NCBI GenBank assembly: GCA_016795035.1
Contig: JAEUIT010000037.1
Location: 1-37,726 of the forward strand
Direction: 5' to 3'
Length of the DNA stretch: 37,726 nucleotides
DNA from: Phycisphaerae bacterium
GTDB lineage: Bacteria > Planctomycetota > Phycisphaerae > Phycisphaerales > SM1A02
In this document: piece by piece, positions 28,235 to 35,552 of the stretch
How the letters are laid out: the number at the start of each line of letters is the position of its first letter
Numbering within the stretch: the stretch's first letter is position 1
The notes under the pieces: generated by a model
What the model was told of the DNA's origin: nothing
Databases searched by the model: none
What the model saw: only the letters and a program-made list of their open reading frames with translations
Position numbers and translations under genes: made by a program

Positions 28235-28734
28235 TAATCGTTCCTAACTCTGCGTTGCGGGCGTCGTCCCTCGAGAACGCCAACGAGGGCCGCGACCGCG
28301 GCGCAAAAGTACTCAGCGACGCAGCCGCGGCGCATGGGCTTTTCGTGGATTCTCGAAGGCCGCGCCAGGGCCGAGGCGAGGCAACGCGAGGTGAGGTCCG
28401 AGAGCGTGCGCGGGGGGTGGTGCGGGTGCGGGGGCGACGATGAGACTGAATCAACCGCCTCGTGGACGCGACGGTCGCAGCGTCGGTCGAAGCCGTGCCG
28501 GTGCCGGGCACCGAGTTCCGTTCTCGGGCGGAAGTGTCGGAGGGGGAACGCCGAGGACTTGCGACGGAGGGCGTCAGGGAACGAAGAGGAAGCGAGACCC
28601 GCCGTCGTCCCGAATGCCGGCACAGAGGCTCCCGAATCTCGATGTCGCAGCAGGTCTCGGAGTAGCGGAGTTTGCCCTGGGCCCGTGCTTCGGAAAGCCG
28701 ACACTGCCCACACCCGTGCGCGGCGCGCACGACC
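28235..28734. other. 500-bp intergenic region without a convincing gene
   Basis: This divergent region separates the secreted-protein gene (minus) from the Cys-rich module (plus) and must hold both promoters. Open frames cross it in several phases, all Arg/Ser-rich and without ribosome sites. No motif copy, tRNA or clear repeat is seen. Confidence 0.5.
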
Positions 28735-29289
28735 ATGAAGGCGAGCGTGCCGACGTCGACGACGCGTGGACGCATCGCCGTCGTCGCCGACGCGCTCGAG
28801 GAAGGCGCCATCGGACGCGCGGTCGTCGGAGGCCTCGCGGTGTGCAAGGTGAACGTCACCGACGCGAGCGCGGTCTTCGCGCGCGAGATCGCCGGCGACG
28901 TCGCGAAGCTCGCGACCGTGCGCGTCGGGCCGATTCCGATCCTCTGGCGCGAGGCGGGCTCGAGCGGCGAGAAGTGGGCGGTGATCCTCCTGGGCGCGCA
29001 GGCATCGAACCCGCTCTACTACCGGCGCCTCTTGCCAATCGTCGACGCGACGAGCTCAGGGACGAACAAGTGGGACTACGTCGTCTCCGTCGACGGCGCC
29101 GACACCGACGCCATCAACCGCTACGAGCAGACGCCGTGGGGCCACGGGCAAGGCGTGAGCTTCGACCCGGGCGATCTCACTGTCGGTCCCGTCGAAGGCT
29201 CGGTGTGGTGCGACCTCCGAGACGATGGCGTGTGGGAGTTCGACCAGGAGAATCCCTTCGTGCCGGCGTGCGCCGGAGCGGGAGAGTGA
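28735..29289 (+). CDS. Hypothetical protein, first of a three-gene module
   Basis: The ATG at 28735 gives 184 aa; the frame is open upstream to 28672 with less protein-like sequence. Readable segments are AVVGGLAVCKVNVTDASAVFA, WREAGSSGEKWAVILLGAQA, PLYYRRLLPIVDATSSGT and a C-terminal VEGSVWCDLRDDGVWEFDQE. The pattern is of a soluble alpha/beta or all-beta protein without a signal peptide. I do not recognise a family. The stop TGA is followed at once by the ATG of the next gene, so the two are translated together. The style (short, soluble, tight spacing, Cys-rich partners) recalls phage structural-type modules, but nothing here proves that. Confidence 0.6.
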   Translation: MKASVPTSTTRGRIAVVADALEEGAIGRAVVGGLAVCKVNVTDASAVFAREIAGDVAKLATVRVGPIPILWREAGSSGEKWAVILLGAQASNPLYYRRLLPIVDATSSGTNKWDYVVSVDGADTDAINRYEQTPWGHGQGVSFDPGDLTVGPVEGSVWCDLRDDGVWEFDQENPFVPACAGAGE

Positions 29290-29904
29290 ATGGGGAACCA
29301 CGCCGTCGTCGCGCTTCTCTGTTGCTGCGACGCGCCGCCGCCGACCGGTTGCGACGAGTGTGACCCGATCACGATCACGTGGACGGGATCGTGCACGTGG
29401 ACCGGCATCTGCTGCTCGGTCCCCTTCGGTACGAGCACGTACAGCTACAACAAGTCCGCGTACTCGTTGACCATCGCATCGGCGGGGAGCGACGTCTTCG
29501 AGGACCTCTGCATCACGAGCCAGGTGCGGTTCAGCGAGTGGGTGGTGCCGACGCCAACGGACAGCTGCGGCGTCGAGAACTGGAACTTCGATCCCGCCGA
29601 GACGATCGGCGTTCGGCTGCGTTTCCACCTGCAGGGCAGCTATCGAGTCGGCTGGCAGGTGACGGTCACTGCGGCCGGCGAGATCGCACAGGCCGCACCG
29701 AACGAAGGAGGTGCGATCGGCGGCTGGGCGCTCGTCTTCCGCGCGCCGCCGGGCACGTCGTGCCCGCCGGCGTCGGGCTGGACCTACGACCCCGACGTCT
29801 CGAACGAGCCGCTCGTGATGACGCCCGAGTGCGACTCGCCGACGGGCGCGCTCAACGCGTTCGTGACAGCGTTCTCTGTCGGATCGATCTCGGTGTCTAC
29901 GTGA
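29290..29904 (+). CDS. Cysteine-rich hypothetical protein
   Basis: The ATG at 29290 directly follows the TGA of the previous gene, with a purine-rich GGGAGAG about 6 bases upstream. The 204-aa protein begins MGNHAVVALLCCCDAPPPTGCDECDP, written in part, with seven cysteines in the first 45 residues, and continues as a beta-rich domain (SAYSLTIASAGSDVFEDLCI; IGVRLRFHLQGSYRVGWQVT). No membrane anchor is obvious beyond the short hydrophobic start, which is not a standard signal peptide. No family recognised. It overlaps the next gene's GTG by three bases. Confidence 0.62.
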   Translation: MGNHAVVALLCCCDAPPPTGCDECDPITITWTGSCTWTGICCSVPFGTSTYSYNKSAYSLTIASAGSDVFEDLCITSQVRFSEWVVPTPTDSCGVENWNFDPAETIGVRLRFHLQGSYRVGWQVTVTAAGEIAQAAPNEGGAIGGWALVFRAPPGTSCPPASGWTYDPDVSNEPLVMTPECDSPTGALNAFVTAFSVGSISVST

Positions 29905-30242
29905 CCTCGATCGATTGTCGGTACCTGCACGGCAGCCTTTGTGTGCTCGGTCGACGCGGGGAGCGCCCGACGCTCGAGCACTGCAGCAACTGCGGCGCGA
30001 GAAAACCGGCGACCGGAGCCGGTTGTCCGCTCCCCGTTGCAGCCGAGGAATCCACCGCTTGGCGTTCGGGTACGGTTGCCGCGCCTGCGCCACTGCCCCG
30101 CGCCGCCGACGTCATGCTCGGTGGCGCATGGTTCGACCGAACGCAGCTTGGCCAGCGTGAGTCGAAGCGAAGGTTCGCTCGAGACTCGTTCGCGTGTCAC
30201 ACTCGCGAGGACGGTCAAGCGGCGGCGTTGGCCGCCGACTAA
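29901..30242 (+). CDS. Small zinc-ribbon-like protein, third of the module
   Basis: A GTG at 29901 overlaps the preceding TGA (GTGA). The 113-aa product begins VTSIDCRYLHGSLCVLGRRG and continues to LEHCSNCGARKP: Cys6, Cys14, Cys28 and Cys31 could bind one metal. The second half is low-complexity Ala/Arg. Coding status rests on the overlap and the Cys spacing, and the true end is less certain. A reverse motif copy (30035-30042), the last in the window, lies inside. The stop overlaps the stop of the convergent next gene by four bases, which marks the edge of the lower-GC island. Confidence 0.5.
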   Translation: MTSIDCRYLHGSLCVLGRRGERPTLEHCSNCGARKPATGAGCPLPVAAEESTAWRSGTVAAPAPLPRAADVMLGGAWFDRTQLGQRESKRRFARDSFACHTREDGQAAALAAD

Positions 30243-30682
30243 CGTTCGCGAGATTCGAACAGGCTGTTGACGCTCTGCTCCGGGAATCGCTCATAGATGT
30301 CTCGAACTAGCTGCGAGAAATCTCGCTGTCGAACCCATTGAACGATGCCTCGAATGGCGTCGAACGTGTTAGCGCCAACGGCAGACGCCAGCTTCGAGCC
30401 GAGCTCTTGCCCCTTCACCGTGAGCGAGTAGTTCGGGTAATACCCCTGTCGGATATCCACCACGCCTTCTGTCGCCAGCGATCGCAAATCCGTCGACAGG
30501 TCGGGCGAGTAAGGCCCGTAGTGATAGGGCTTGAAGTTGTACGGCGGTCCAAGCGCAGAGGACATGCCACGCGTCTCTCCTAACTCATGTCCCAGTAGGA
30601 AAATCGCCTTCTGGACCTGAACGGGCGAAAGCTCCGCTCGATCGGCGCTATGAAGGGCGAGGATGACCCAATCGGATCGCAT
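30239..30682 (-). CDS. Panacea/YwgA-like protein, candidate antitoxin
   Basis: From ATG 30682 the protein has 147 aa; the upstream continuation of the frame runs antisense into the divergent gene and is rejected. LSPVQVQKAIFLLGHELG, then FKPYHYGPYSPDLSTDLRSL and YSLTVKGQELG follow the pattern of the Panacea (SocA/DUF4065) and YwgA-like winged-helix group: a V/L-Q-K-x-x-F/Y-L-L helix and a Y-G-P-Y/V-x-x-x-L motif. Panacea domains are promiscuous antitoxins, including against toxic small alarmone synthetases. It is divergent from, and 104 bp from, a RelA/SpoT-domain gene. Family placement is by eye and could be wrong at the subfamily level. Confidence 0.6.
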   Translation of the reverse strand: MRSDWVILALHSADRAELSPVQVQKAIFLLGHELGETRGMSSALGPPYNFKPYHYGPYSPDLSTDLRSLATEGVVDIRQGYYPNYSLTVKGQELGSKLASAVGANTFDAIRGIVQWVRQRDFSQLVRDIYERFPEQSVNSLFESRER

Positions 30683-30786
30683 GGCACCACTATCGTACCG
30701 GGGCCAGACCAATCCTCCAATGCGAGGCAGAGACTGGGAGAATCGGCGAGCTCTCGATGGTGTGAGCGTCTTTGGAGAGAGAAAGC

Positions 30787-31860
30787 ATGTGTGCGCTTCC
30801 TGAGGCTTGTTCAAAAGGGCGGGTAGACCGTGCTGGAGAGACTCTTCGCGATCCCAGCGGCGTCGCCGACGTCGACCAAGAAGCCGCCCGTGCGCTTGTC
30901 GACAAGTGGAGGCTCGCGCACTCACCCGCGCGAGAGGAGTGCGCCGCACAATGCGTGATCGCCGCGAAAGCATTGCGCCTTAACCCGCTCTTGATGCAGA
31001 GACCCAAGCGCATGGAGGCAATAGTCGCGAAACTTCGGCGGAACCCACGGATGGAACTGAGCCGCATGCAAGATGTCGGTGGGTGCCGGATCGTCGTTGA
31101 CCCGCCTTGGTGCGTTCAACTCCTGAGAGACCAGCTTCTGGCCATCGTCGGCGCCGGCGAAATGACACTCGCTCACGACTACGTTGCGAATCCGAAGACG
31201 GATGGATACCGCAGCGTCCATCTCATTTGGACGTCATCTAGCCAGCTAGTTGGATTCGTGGCCCGACCTGTGATCGAGGTTCAAATTCGATCTGGGTCGC
31301 AGCACGCCTGGGCGACAGCTCTCGAGACTGTCGACCTCTTCTTCGCTGAACAACTGAAGACCGGTCGAGCGTCCAAGGAGTGGAGTCGGTTCTTCTTGCT
31401 GTCAAGCGTCTTGATAGCGGCCTACGAGGGATCGCCGGGGCGGCCAGACTGGCCGACTCCCGACGAGGCAGCGGCCGAACTCGCTCAACTGACATCGACG
31501 CAGGAGACACTCGTGAAATTTGAAGGTCTCTGGGTCGCAATCAATCGATTGAAGGAAAGCCTGAACAGCGTTCCCGCGTCTCCGTTCGCGCTGCTCCAGA
31601 TCGACAGCGTCAAGAGGACGATCGACTACAAGTTCTTTGAAAGTGAGGCGGCCGCAGCGAGAGTCTATGCAGATGCGGAAGCAGGGGCGGCTGGCGTTCA
31701 CGGGAAGGCGGTCGCGCTGGTCCGTGTCCAGGCCGCTTCGTCGCTGGTGGATTCCTATCCGAACTACTTCGGTCACCTCCAAAAGTTCACGGCCTTGATG
31801 AAAGCCCTCCAAGCGTTGCCTCCGCGGCAGTTGGAGCACCCCGCTCCTAGCTCGCCATAG
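30787..31860 (+). CDS. RelA/SpoT-domain protein, possible toxic alarmone synthetase
   Basis: ATG 30787 has GGAGAGAG about 8 bases upstream. The 357-aa protein has a nucleotidyltransferase of the RelA/SpoT type at residues about 65-180: R72-P-K74 (ATP site), DVGGCRIVV with Asp96 (metal), DGYRSVH with Tyr141 (guanine stacking), and PVIEVQIRSGSQHAW with Glu164. The position of a usually conserved Ser after RPK reads Ala78. No HD hydrolase, TGS or ACT domain precedes or follows, so it is not a housekeeping Rel. The 175-residue C-terminal extension is helical. Such proteins make (p)ppGpp or modify other targets and act as toxins or defence effectors. GC content is lower than the core genes. Confidence 0.82.
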   Translation: MCALPEACSKGRVDRAGETLRDPSGVADVDQEAARALVDKWRLAHSPAREECAAQCVIAAKALRLNPLLMQRPKRMEAIVAKLRRNPRMELSRMQDVGGCRIVVDPPWCVQLLRDQLLAIVGAGEMTLAHDYVANPKTDGYRSVHLIWTSSSQLVGFVARPVIEVQIRSGSQHAWATALETVDLFFAEQLKTGRASKEWSRFFLLSSVLIAAYEGSPGRPDWPTPDEAAAELAQLTSTQETLVKFEGLWVAINRLKESLNSVPASPFALLQIDSVKRTIDYKFFESEAAAARVYADAEAGAAGVHGKAVALVRVQAASSLVDSYPNYFGHLQKFTALMKALQALPPRQLEHPAPSSP

Positions 31861-31962
31861 GTTGGCTATCGAAACCGCCGCATTCTGTGTGCGAAACAAA
31901 ACGTCGCTCGCCGTTTATTTGACGCGAGACTTTTGAGTTCATGATCAACTGGATCGGGTCCG

Positions 31963-32556
31963 TCACTCGCCCTTGCGCGCGGCCCCTCCTTTCATCAGTG
32001 AATCCAGCAGCTCTTCTAACTGCGCGAGGTAGAAGTCGCGCTGCTTAGCCAGATCTTTGTCCACCGCGTCGTAGCTTAAACCTTTGCTGATCGCCAGCTT
32101 CGTCGCTTGTTCCTGCGCCGAGAGTCGATCTAATATAACACGAAGCAAAGTCGTGACCGCAGAAACGCTCGCGGCGATCTCGGCCGCTTTCGCCTGCTGA
32201 ACCAAAGCAACCGAAGACGCCTCCTGTGCCCTTGAAGTTCTAGCGAGCTCGTCACGCGTGGCTCGGAGCTCCGCTCGCTGCAAGGTCAACTCTTCCCGCT
32301 GCAAGAAAAGGGTGATGATGATGCCCGCAAAGGCTAGCCCTGAATATAAAGCGTTGAGAGCTCCATAAGCGTCTCCAAACTGCGCTCGCTCGTCCCACGT
32401 GCAGAAGAACGCAAACAGAATCCATGTCGATATTGCAAAGAGCGCCACAACAGCGGCGAATGCGAGAATCGCCAGTGTAAAGAATGGCAATTTGGCTTCG
32501 GCCGGAATGCTCGGCGGCATTTCAAACTCAGTCCGATGGGGCTGTTCACTCGACAT
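31963..32556 (-). CDS. putAbiC-like membrane and coiled-coil protein
   Basis: ATG 32556 gives 197 aa. Two membrane helices (about 24-51 and 68-87) flank FGDAYGALNALYSGLAFAG, and a coiled coil with LFLQREELTLQRAEL, then RATRDELART, follows to about residue 190. This layout is that of the widely scattered putative phage abortive infection (AbiC-like) membrane proteins found in defence islands. The biochemical activity of these is unknown. No clear ribosome site. It stands between the RelA/SpoT gene and the proline-rich pair, transcribed away from the former. Confidence 0.68.
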   Translation of the reverse strand: MSSEQPHRTEFEMPPSIPAEAKLPFFTLAILAFAAVVALFAISTWILFAFFCTWDERAQFGDAYGALNALYSGLAFAGIIITLFLQREELTLQRAELRATRDELARTSRAQEASSVALVQQAKAAEIAASVSAVTTLLRVILDRLSAQEQATKLAISKGLSYDAVDKDLAKQRDFYLAQLEELLDSLMKGGAARKGE

Positions 32557-32648
32557 GGTTCTATGCATACACGAAATAGGAAGTGCCAGCCAATGGAGTG
32601 GCCAGAGCCGACAATTTATTGGCATCGGCGGCCGGTTGAACGCGTGGG

Positions 32649-32876
32649 CTACTTTGGAGGCACCGGCCGAGGTCTTTGGGTGGCCTCGTTGATGAGCACG
32701 TTTCTAGGAGGCTCGGGCGGCGCCGGGGGCTGCACCTGGGTTTTGAGAACGACGTCGTTCAGAGGCGACGGCGGGGGAAGCGGTGGAAGCGGCTGGAGTG
32801 GGGCAGCCGGCTGGCTGACTGGAGGCCTCCCCGTATTGCCCGCATTAGTGGACTGACCGTCAGATTCGCCGGTCAT
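32649..32876 (-). CDS. Short proline-rich protein overlapping the upstream gene
   Basis: ATG 32876 lies 17 bases inside the end of the preceding gene (stop at 32860) and has GGAGG about 9 bases upstream, which supports a real start. The 75-aa product is dominated by proline (PAAPLQPLPPLPPPSPLN; TQVQPPAPPEPP) with no membrane segment. It resembles the proline-rich tail of its neighbour's product. Function unknown; a ligand or spacer for the neighbour is possible. Confidence 0.5.
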   Translation of the reverse strand: MTGESDGQSTNAGNTGRPPVSQPAAPLQPLPPLPPPSPLNDVVLKTQVQPPAPPEPPRNVLINEATQRPRPVPPK

Positions 32877-33627
32877 CGCGATTGCCTCCGTCTTGATCGC
32901 GACCAAACTCCATCTTTACGTTCTCCGGCGCTGGCGGGGGCGATGGTGCGATAGCCCTCTCGAGCGAACGTTCCTCCGCAGCGTTGAAGGGCGGTGCCGG
33001 CGGCGGAGGCGGTTGTACAGGATTCGAAGAGTTGTTTGGCTGTTCGATGCTAACCATTGGAGTCCTTTCAAGGTCGCCAAGGAAGAGGACACACCGCATA
33101 AGTGACTGAGCTGCGATGAAGACGATCGCGGCTACAAGGCAATACGTTGAGTAATGACAGGCCCTCAGCTTCGCGCGGTTCACGCGGGCGTTTTGGTCGC
33201 AAGCCTCGATCAGGCGATCGATGAGCGCGCCGCTCGTCTCTCGATCCACAATCGCGTCTATCTTGTCGGGATGCTCGATTCCAAACTGCGAATCGGATAC
33301 CAGCTTCCGATAATTCGAACGCCAAGCGTTCCAATCGGACAATCGATTTAGGCGTTGAAACACTCGAGGCCAAACGCTAGCGGACACAGCGACGGTCGCC
33401 AGGAGCAACATCAGAGCTACGGCCGCGGTCGCCAAATAATATAAAAACACGTCGATCCTCAGCCAAATGAGTCTGAGAAAATCGAGTCTAGTGAGGAATG
33501 CAGAGAGGCCGCCAAGCAGGGCGATGCCACCTATGGCGAGTTGATAGCGCTGAAAATAGCCTTCGGTCTCTTCGCTTCTTGCTTGGTACTCGCGATAGAC
33601 GAACTCTAGATATTTATCGGATTCCAT
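32860..33627 (-). CDS. Three-helix membrane protein with proline-rich tail
   Basis: From ATG 33627 the 255-aa protein has an amphipathic start (MESDKYLEFVYREYQARSEE), two close membrane helices (about 30-47 and 60-83), a charged helical region, a third helix (about 160-180) and a Pro-rich tail (PVQPPPPPAPPFN; PSPPPAPEN). A short N-terminal helix plus two membrane helices followed by a soluble helical part recalls SLATT-type defence effectors, but I see no diagnostic motif and hold this loosely. It is coupled to the short proline-rich ORF at its 3' end. Confidence 0.62.
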   Translation of the reverse strand: MESDKYLEFVYREYQARSEETEGYFQRYQLAIGGIALLGGLSAFLTRLDFLRLIWLRIDVFLYYLATAAVALMLLLATVAVSASVWPRVFQRLNRLSDWNAWRSNYRKLVSDSQFGIEHPDKIDAIVDRETSGALIDRLIEACDQNARVNRAKLRACHYSTYCLVAAIVFIAAQSLMRCVLFLGDLERTPMVSIEQPNNSSNPVQPPPPPAPPFNAAEERSLERAIAPSPPPAPENVKMEFGRDQDGGNRDDRRI

Positions 33628-33968
33628 GATTGACGACCCGCTCTTCAAACGTGCACCCGATCGGTGGAACCGGGCCCCACTGGACGCCACGCCAACCTAC
33701 TGGGACGAACCGAGTCGTAACCGAGGACCATTCGATTCCGCTCATGTTCGCGGCGCTGACCTACTCCTCTACAGCATCGATGTATGTACCTAGCCCCACT
33801 CACCTAGAGCCAGCCGAGCGACTCGACTGCAGAGTAGCGGCCGACGCCCATGACTCGTTGCGTCGTGCCTACGAAACGTAGCTCGGCGTGCCGTCAGACC
33901 AATGTCGCCAGAAACAGGGAGCGGCGCGGGAGCCGTTCCCAGGCGGCCCCCTCAACCTGGTCTCGTCA
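33628..33968. other. Intergenic region, nothing recognised
   Basis: About 340 bp upstream of the membrane-protein gene. It presumably holds that gene's promoter. No coding frame with a ribosome site, no tRNA and no motif copy is visible. Confidence 0.45.
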
Positions 33969-34181
33969 TTACGACTTCCCTTCGTCGCCAAGCCCATTCT
34001 CTTTCAGTTGGAATGACCACGACTCCGTGCTGTTTGCAGATCGCAGTCTATGGCCGCAGACGCTGCAGTCAAACTCGTCCCGATCGCGAGCGGGGAGCCG
34101 TCTGATTCGAACGGCGTATACCGCACCGCACTTGGGACACTTGACATCGTCTCCGACAGCTTCCTTCCACGTTTGAACCAT
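33969..34181 (-). CDS. Small zinc-ribbon protein
   Basis: ATG 34181 has GGAGG about 9 bases upstream, better than the ATGs at 34196 and 34202. The 70-aa product has two cysteine pairs, C15-P-K-C18 and C39-S-V-C42, in VKCPKCGAVYAVRIRRLPAR and EFDCSVCGHRLRSANST, a classic zinc ribbon, followed by ESWSFQLKE. Small proteins of this form occur in mobile regions; their targets are unknown. It may bind nucleic acid or a protein partner. Confidence 0.7.
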   Translation of the reverse strand: MVQTWKEAVGDDVKCPKCGAVYAVRIRRLPARDRDEFDCSVCGHRLRSANSTESWSFQLKENGLGDEGKS

Positions 34182-34599
34182 ATCGTCAGCCTCCATGCAC
34201 ATCGGTCACTGCCCGCCGTGATGCTGACCGCGAGACGGTGCCGCTCAATTGACATCACGCTCTCCTTCAGGCGCAAGCGTTCAGGAAAAGTGACGGCGCG
34301 TACGATCGCAGCCGAGACTATTGTTCCGGTTGCCTGTCTGCCACCCTGCAGACGGATGTCGCTCGACCATGCTTCGTCAACGACGTGACTATGCATCAGC
34401 TCGACCCAGGCGCGGGCACTGGTGAGCGGGGACGAATTCGCTCCACACGCCAAGATCAGTCATCGATCGGTTCGCTCACCATGTCGCTGAACAGCCGAAC
34501 CGCTGCTGCTCTTCGACCGGCGCCCGCGCCTTTCACGTGCGGACTCGTCGGGCGCCTTTGACGATTGTCCGCCATTCCTTTCGCAAGCCCGCTCCCACG
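34182..34599. other. Intergenic region, nothing recognised
   Basis: About 420 bp between the zinc-ribbon gene and the small DNA-binding-like gene, both on the minus strand. Frames crossing it lack ribosome sites and protein-like composition. A decayed gene cannot be excluded. Confidence 0.4.
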
Positions 34600-34914
34600 T
34601 CACCCCGCCCGGCCCAATTTGGGCCGCGATGTCCTCTCCGACGCCGCTGTACTGGCCGGGCGATTTTGTCCCAGTGGGCCGCCGTTCGGTTGACGGAGGT
34701 ACTGGTGACGGTACTGCTGAATGAGCTCGTTCACCTTCTTCTCATCGGAGAGACGAAGGAGCGCGGCGACCGCCGCCGCGACTAGCAGTTTCTTGGGGCG
34801 CGAGGAGCCGAACCCGCTGTGAATGAACGCCTCTAGCTCGGCAAGGAGCTGGACGGGCACCTGAACATTCAGGGGCTGCTCATCCACAGCAAACTCCGAT
34901 CGCTTTCGGGGCAT
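34600..34914 (-). CDS. Small protein, possible ribbon-helix-helix regulator
   Basis: The ATG at 34914 yields 104 aa. The core LNVQVPVQLLAELEAFIHSG followed by SRPKKLLVAAAVAALLRLS and KKVNELIQQYRHQYL resembles a strand plus two helices of CopG/ParD-type DNA-binding proteins, then a helical tail; the last 25 residues are disordered. Family membership is not certain. It is divergent from another small gene across 96 bp carrying two inverted repeats, which would fit autoregulation. Confidence 0.55.
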   Translation of the reverse strand: MPRKRSEFAVDEQPLNVQVPVQLLAELEAFIHSGFGSSRPKKLLVAAAVAALLRLSDEKKVNELIQQYRHQYLRQPNGGPLGQNRPASTAASERTSRPKLGRAG

Positions 34915-34931
34915 GAGTACAAAGTCTCAAG

Positions 34932-34999
34932 TGGCAAACACTTACGCAAATTGCCAAAACGACTAGGTGGAACTAGTTTACGAGTTGAAACACCTAGTC
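34932..34999. promoter_or_regulatory. Two inverted repeats in a divergent promoter region
   Basis: TGGCAA (34932-34937) pairs with TTGCCA (34951-34956), and GACTAGGTG (34961-34969) with CACCTAGTC (34991-34999), a perfect 9-bp repeat. The palindrome AACTAGTT (34971-34978) sits inside the second. All lie between two divergent small genes, so they are likely operators. Confidence 0.6.
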
Positions 35000-35010
35000 A
35001 GAATGAGGTC

Positions 35011-35265
35011 ATGGCCTCGCACAAGGTGATCTCGATCACCAGCGACACGTACGACCTGATCCGAGCCACTGCGAACTGTCGTCCTACGAAGTTGAAGGAC
35101 GCCGCAAAGGCGATGGCTGTTGGCTGGTCGTTTCTTTCTCCTAAGGAACAGGAACGCGCATGGCAGACCGTCCGTGCAGGCAGCACGCCGTCCAATGGCG
35201 ATCGAACTGATTCTCGTTCCCTGCAGAGGCAAAAGCCAGCGCAAAAGGCGCAAGACGCAGCGTGA
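35011..35265 (+). CDS. Small hypothetical, divergent partner of the RHH-like gene
   Basis: From ATG 35011 the product is 84 aa: MASHKVISITSDTYDLIRAT, then a helical middle (KLKDAAKAMAVGWSFLSPKE) and a disordered tail. A TTG at 34951 would extend it through the operator-like repeats and is less likely. The start resembles the strand-turn-helix opening of small DNA-binding antitoxins, but no family is recognised. GC is lower than in the core genes. Confidence 0.5.
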   Translation: MASHKVISITSDTYDLIRATANCRPTKLKDAAKAMAVGWSFLSPKEQERAWQTVRAGSTPSNGDRTDSRSLQRQKPAQKAQDAA

Positions 35266-35347
35266 CGCTTCGTGGCAGACATCGAGGCAGCAAGGAGACG
35301 CGCCGTGCAGATCGGAGCCCAGCTTCGCCCAAGGGAGCCCGTAAGAA

Positions 35348-35521
35348 ACGTGGAGTTGGGCTCTCCACGTTGCGGCGCGGTGCCTCGGCAGGACCCTAAA
35401 CCCCCCACGAGGGCAGCCGTCGCCGTGACAACGGCGCGGCTGCCTTTCTCGACCTAGTCATCTCAGTGCCCCCGTCGCGGCAGTTGCGACGGGGCCAGTC
35501 CGCCGCAAGGAGTTCGCGGCG
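35348..35521. other. Cluster of four hairpins
   Basis: Within 174 bp there are four perfect or near-perfect stems: 35348-35370 (8 bp, ACGTGGAG arms), 35412-35444 (14 bp, bulge; the terminator), 35470-35494 (9 bp, CCCCGTCGC arms) and 35501-35521 (6 bp, CGCCGC arms, loop with AAGGAG). No coding frame is convincing here. The density suggests a structured RNA, a recombination or replication site, or stacked terminators. Confidence 0.45.
35412..35449 (+). terminator. Strong hairpin with T-rich tail
   Basis: GGCAGCCG-T-CGCCGT, loop GACA, ACGGCG-CGGCTGCC forms a 14-bp stem with one bulged T (35412-35444), followed by TTTCTC. It would end transcription coming from the small gene that stops at 35265. 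Confidence 0.65.
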
Positions 35522-35552
35522 ATCGAAGCCTCGATCCCCTCACGAGGCCAGC

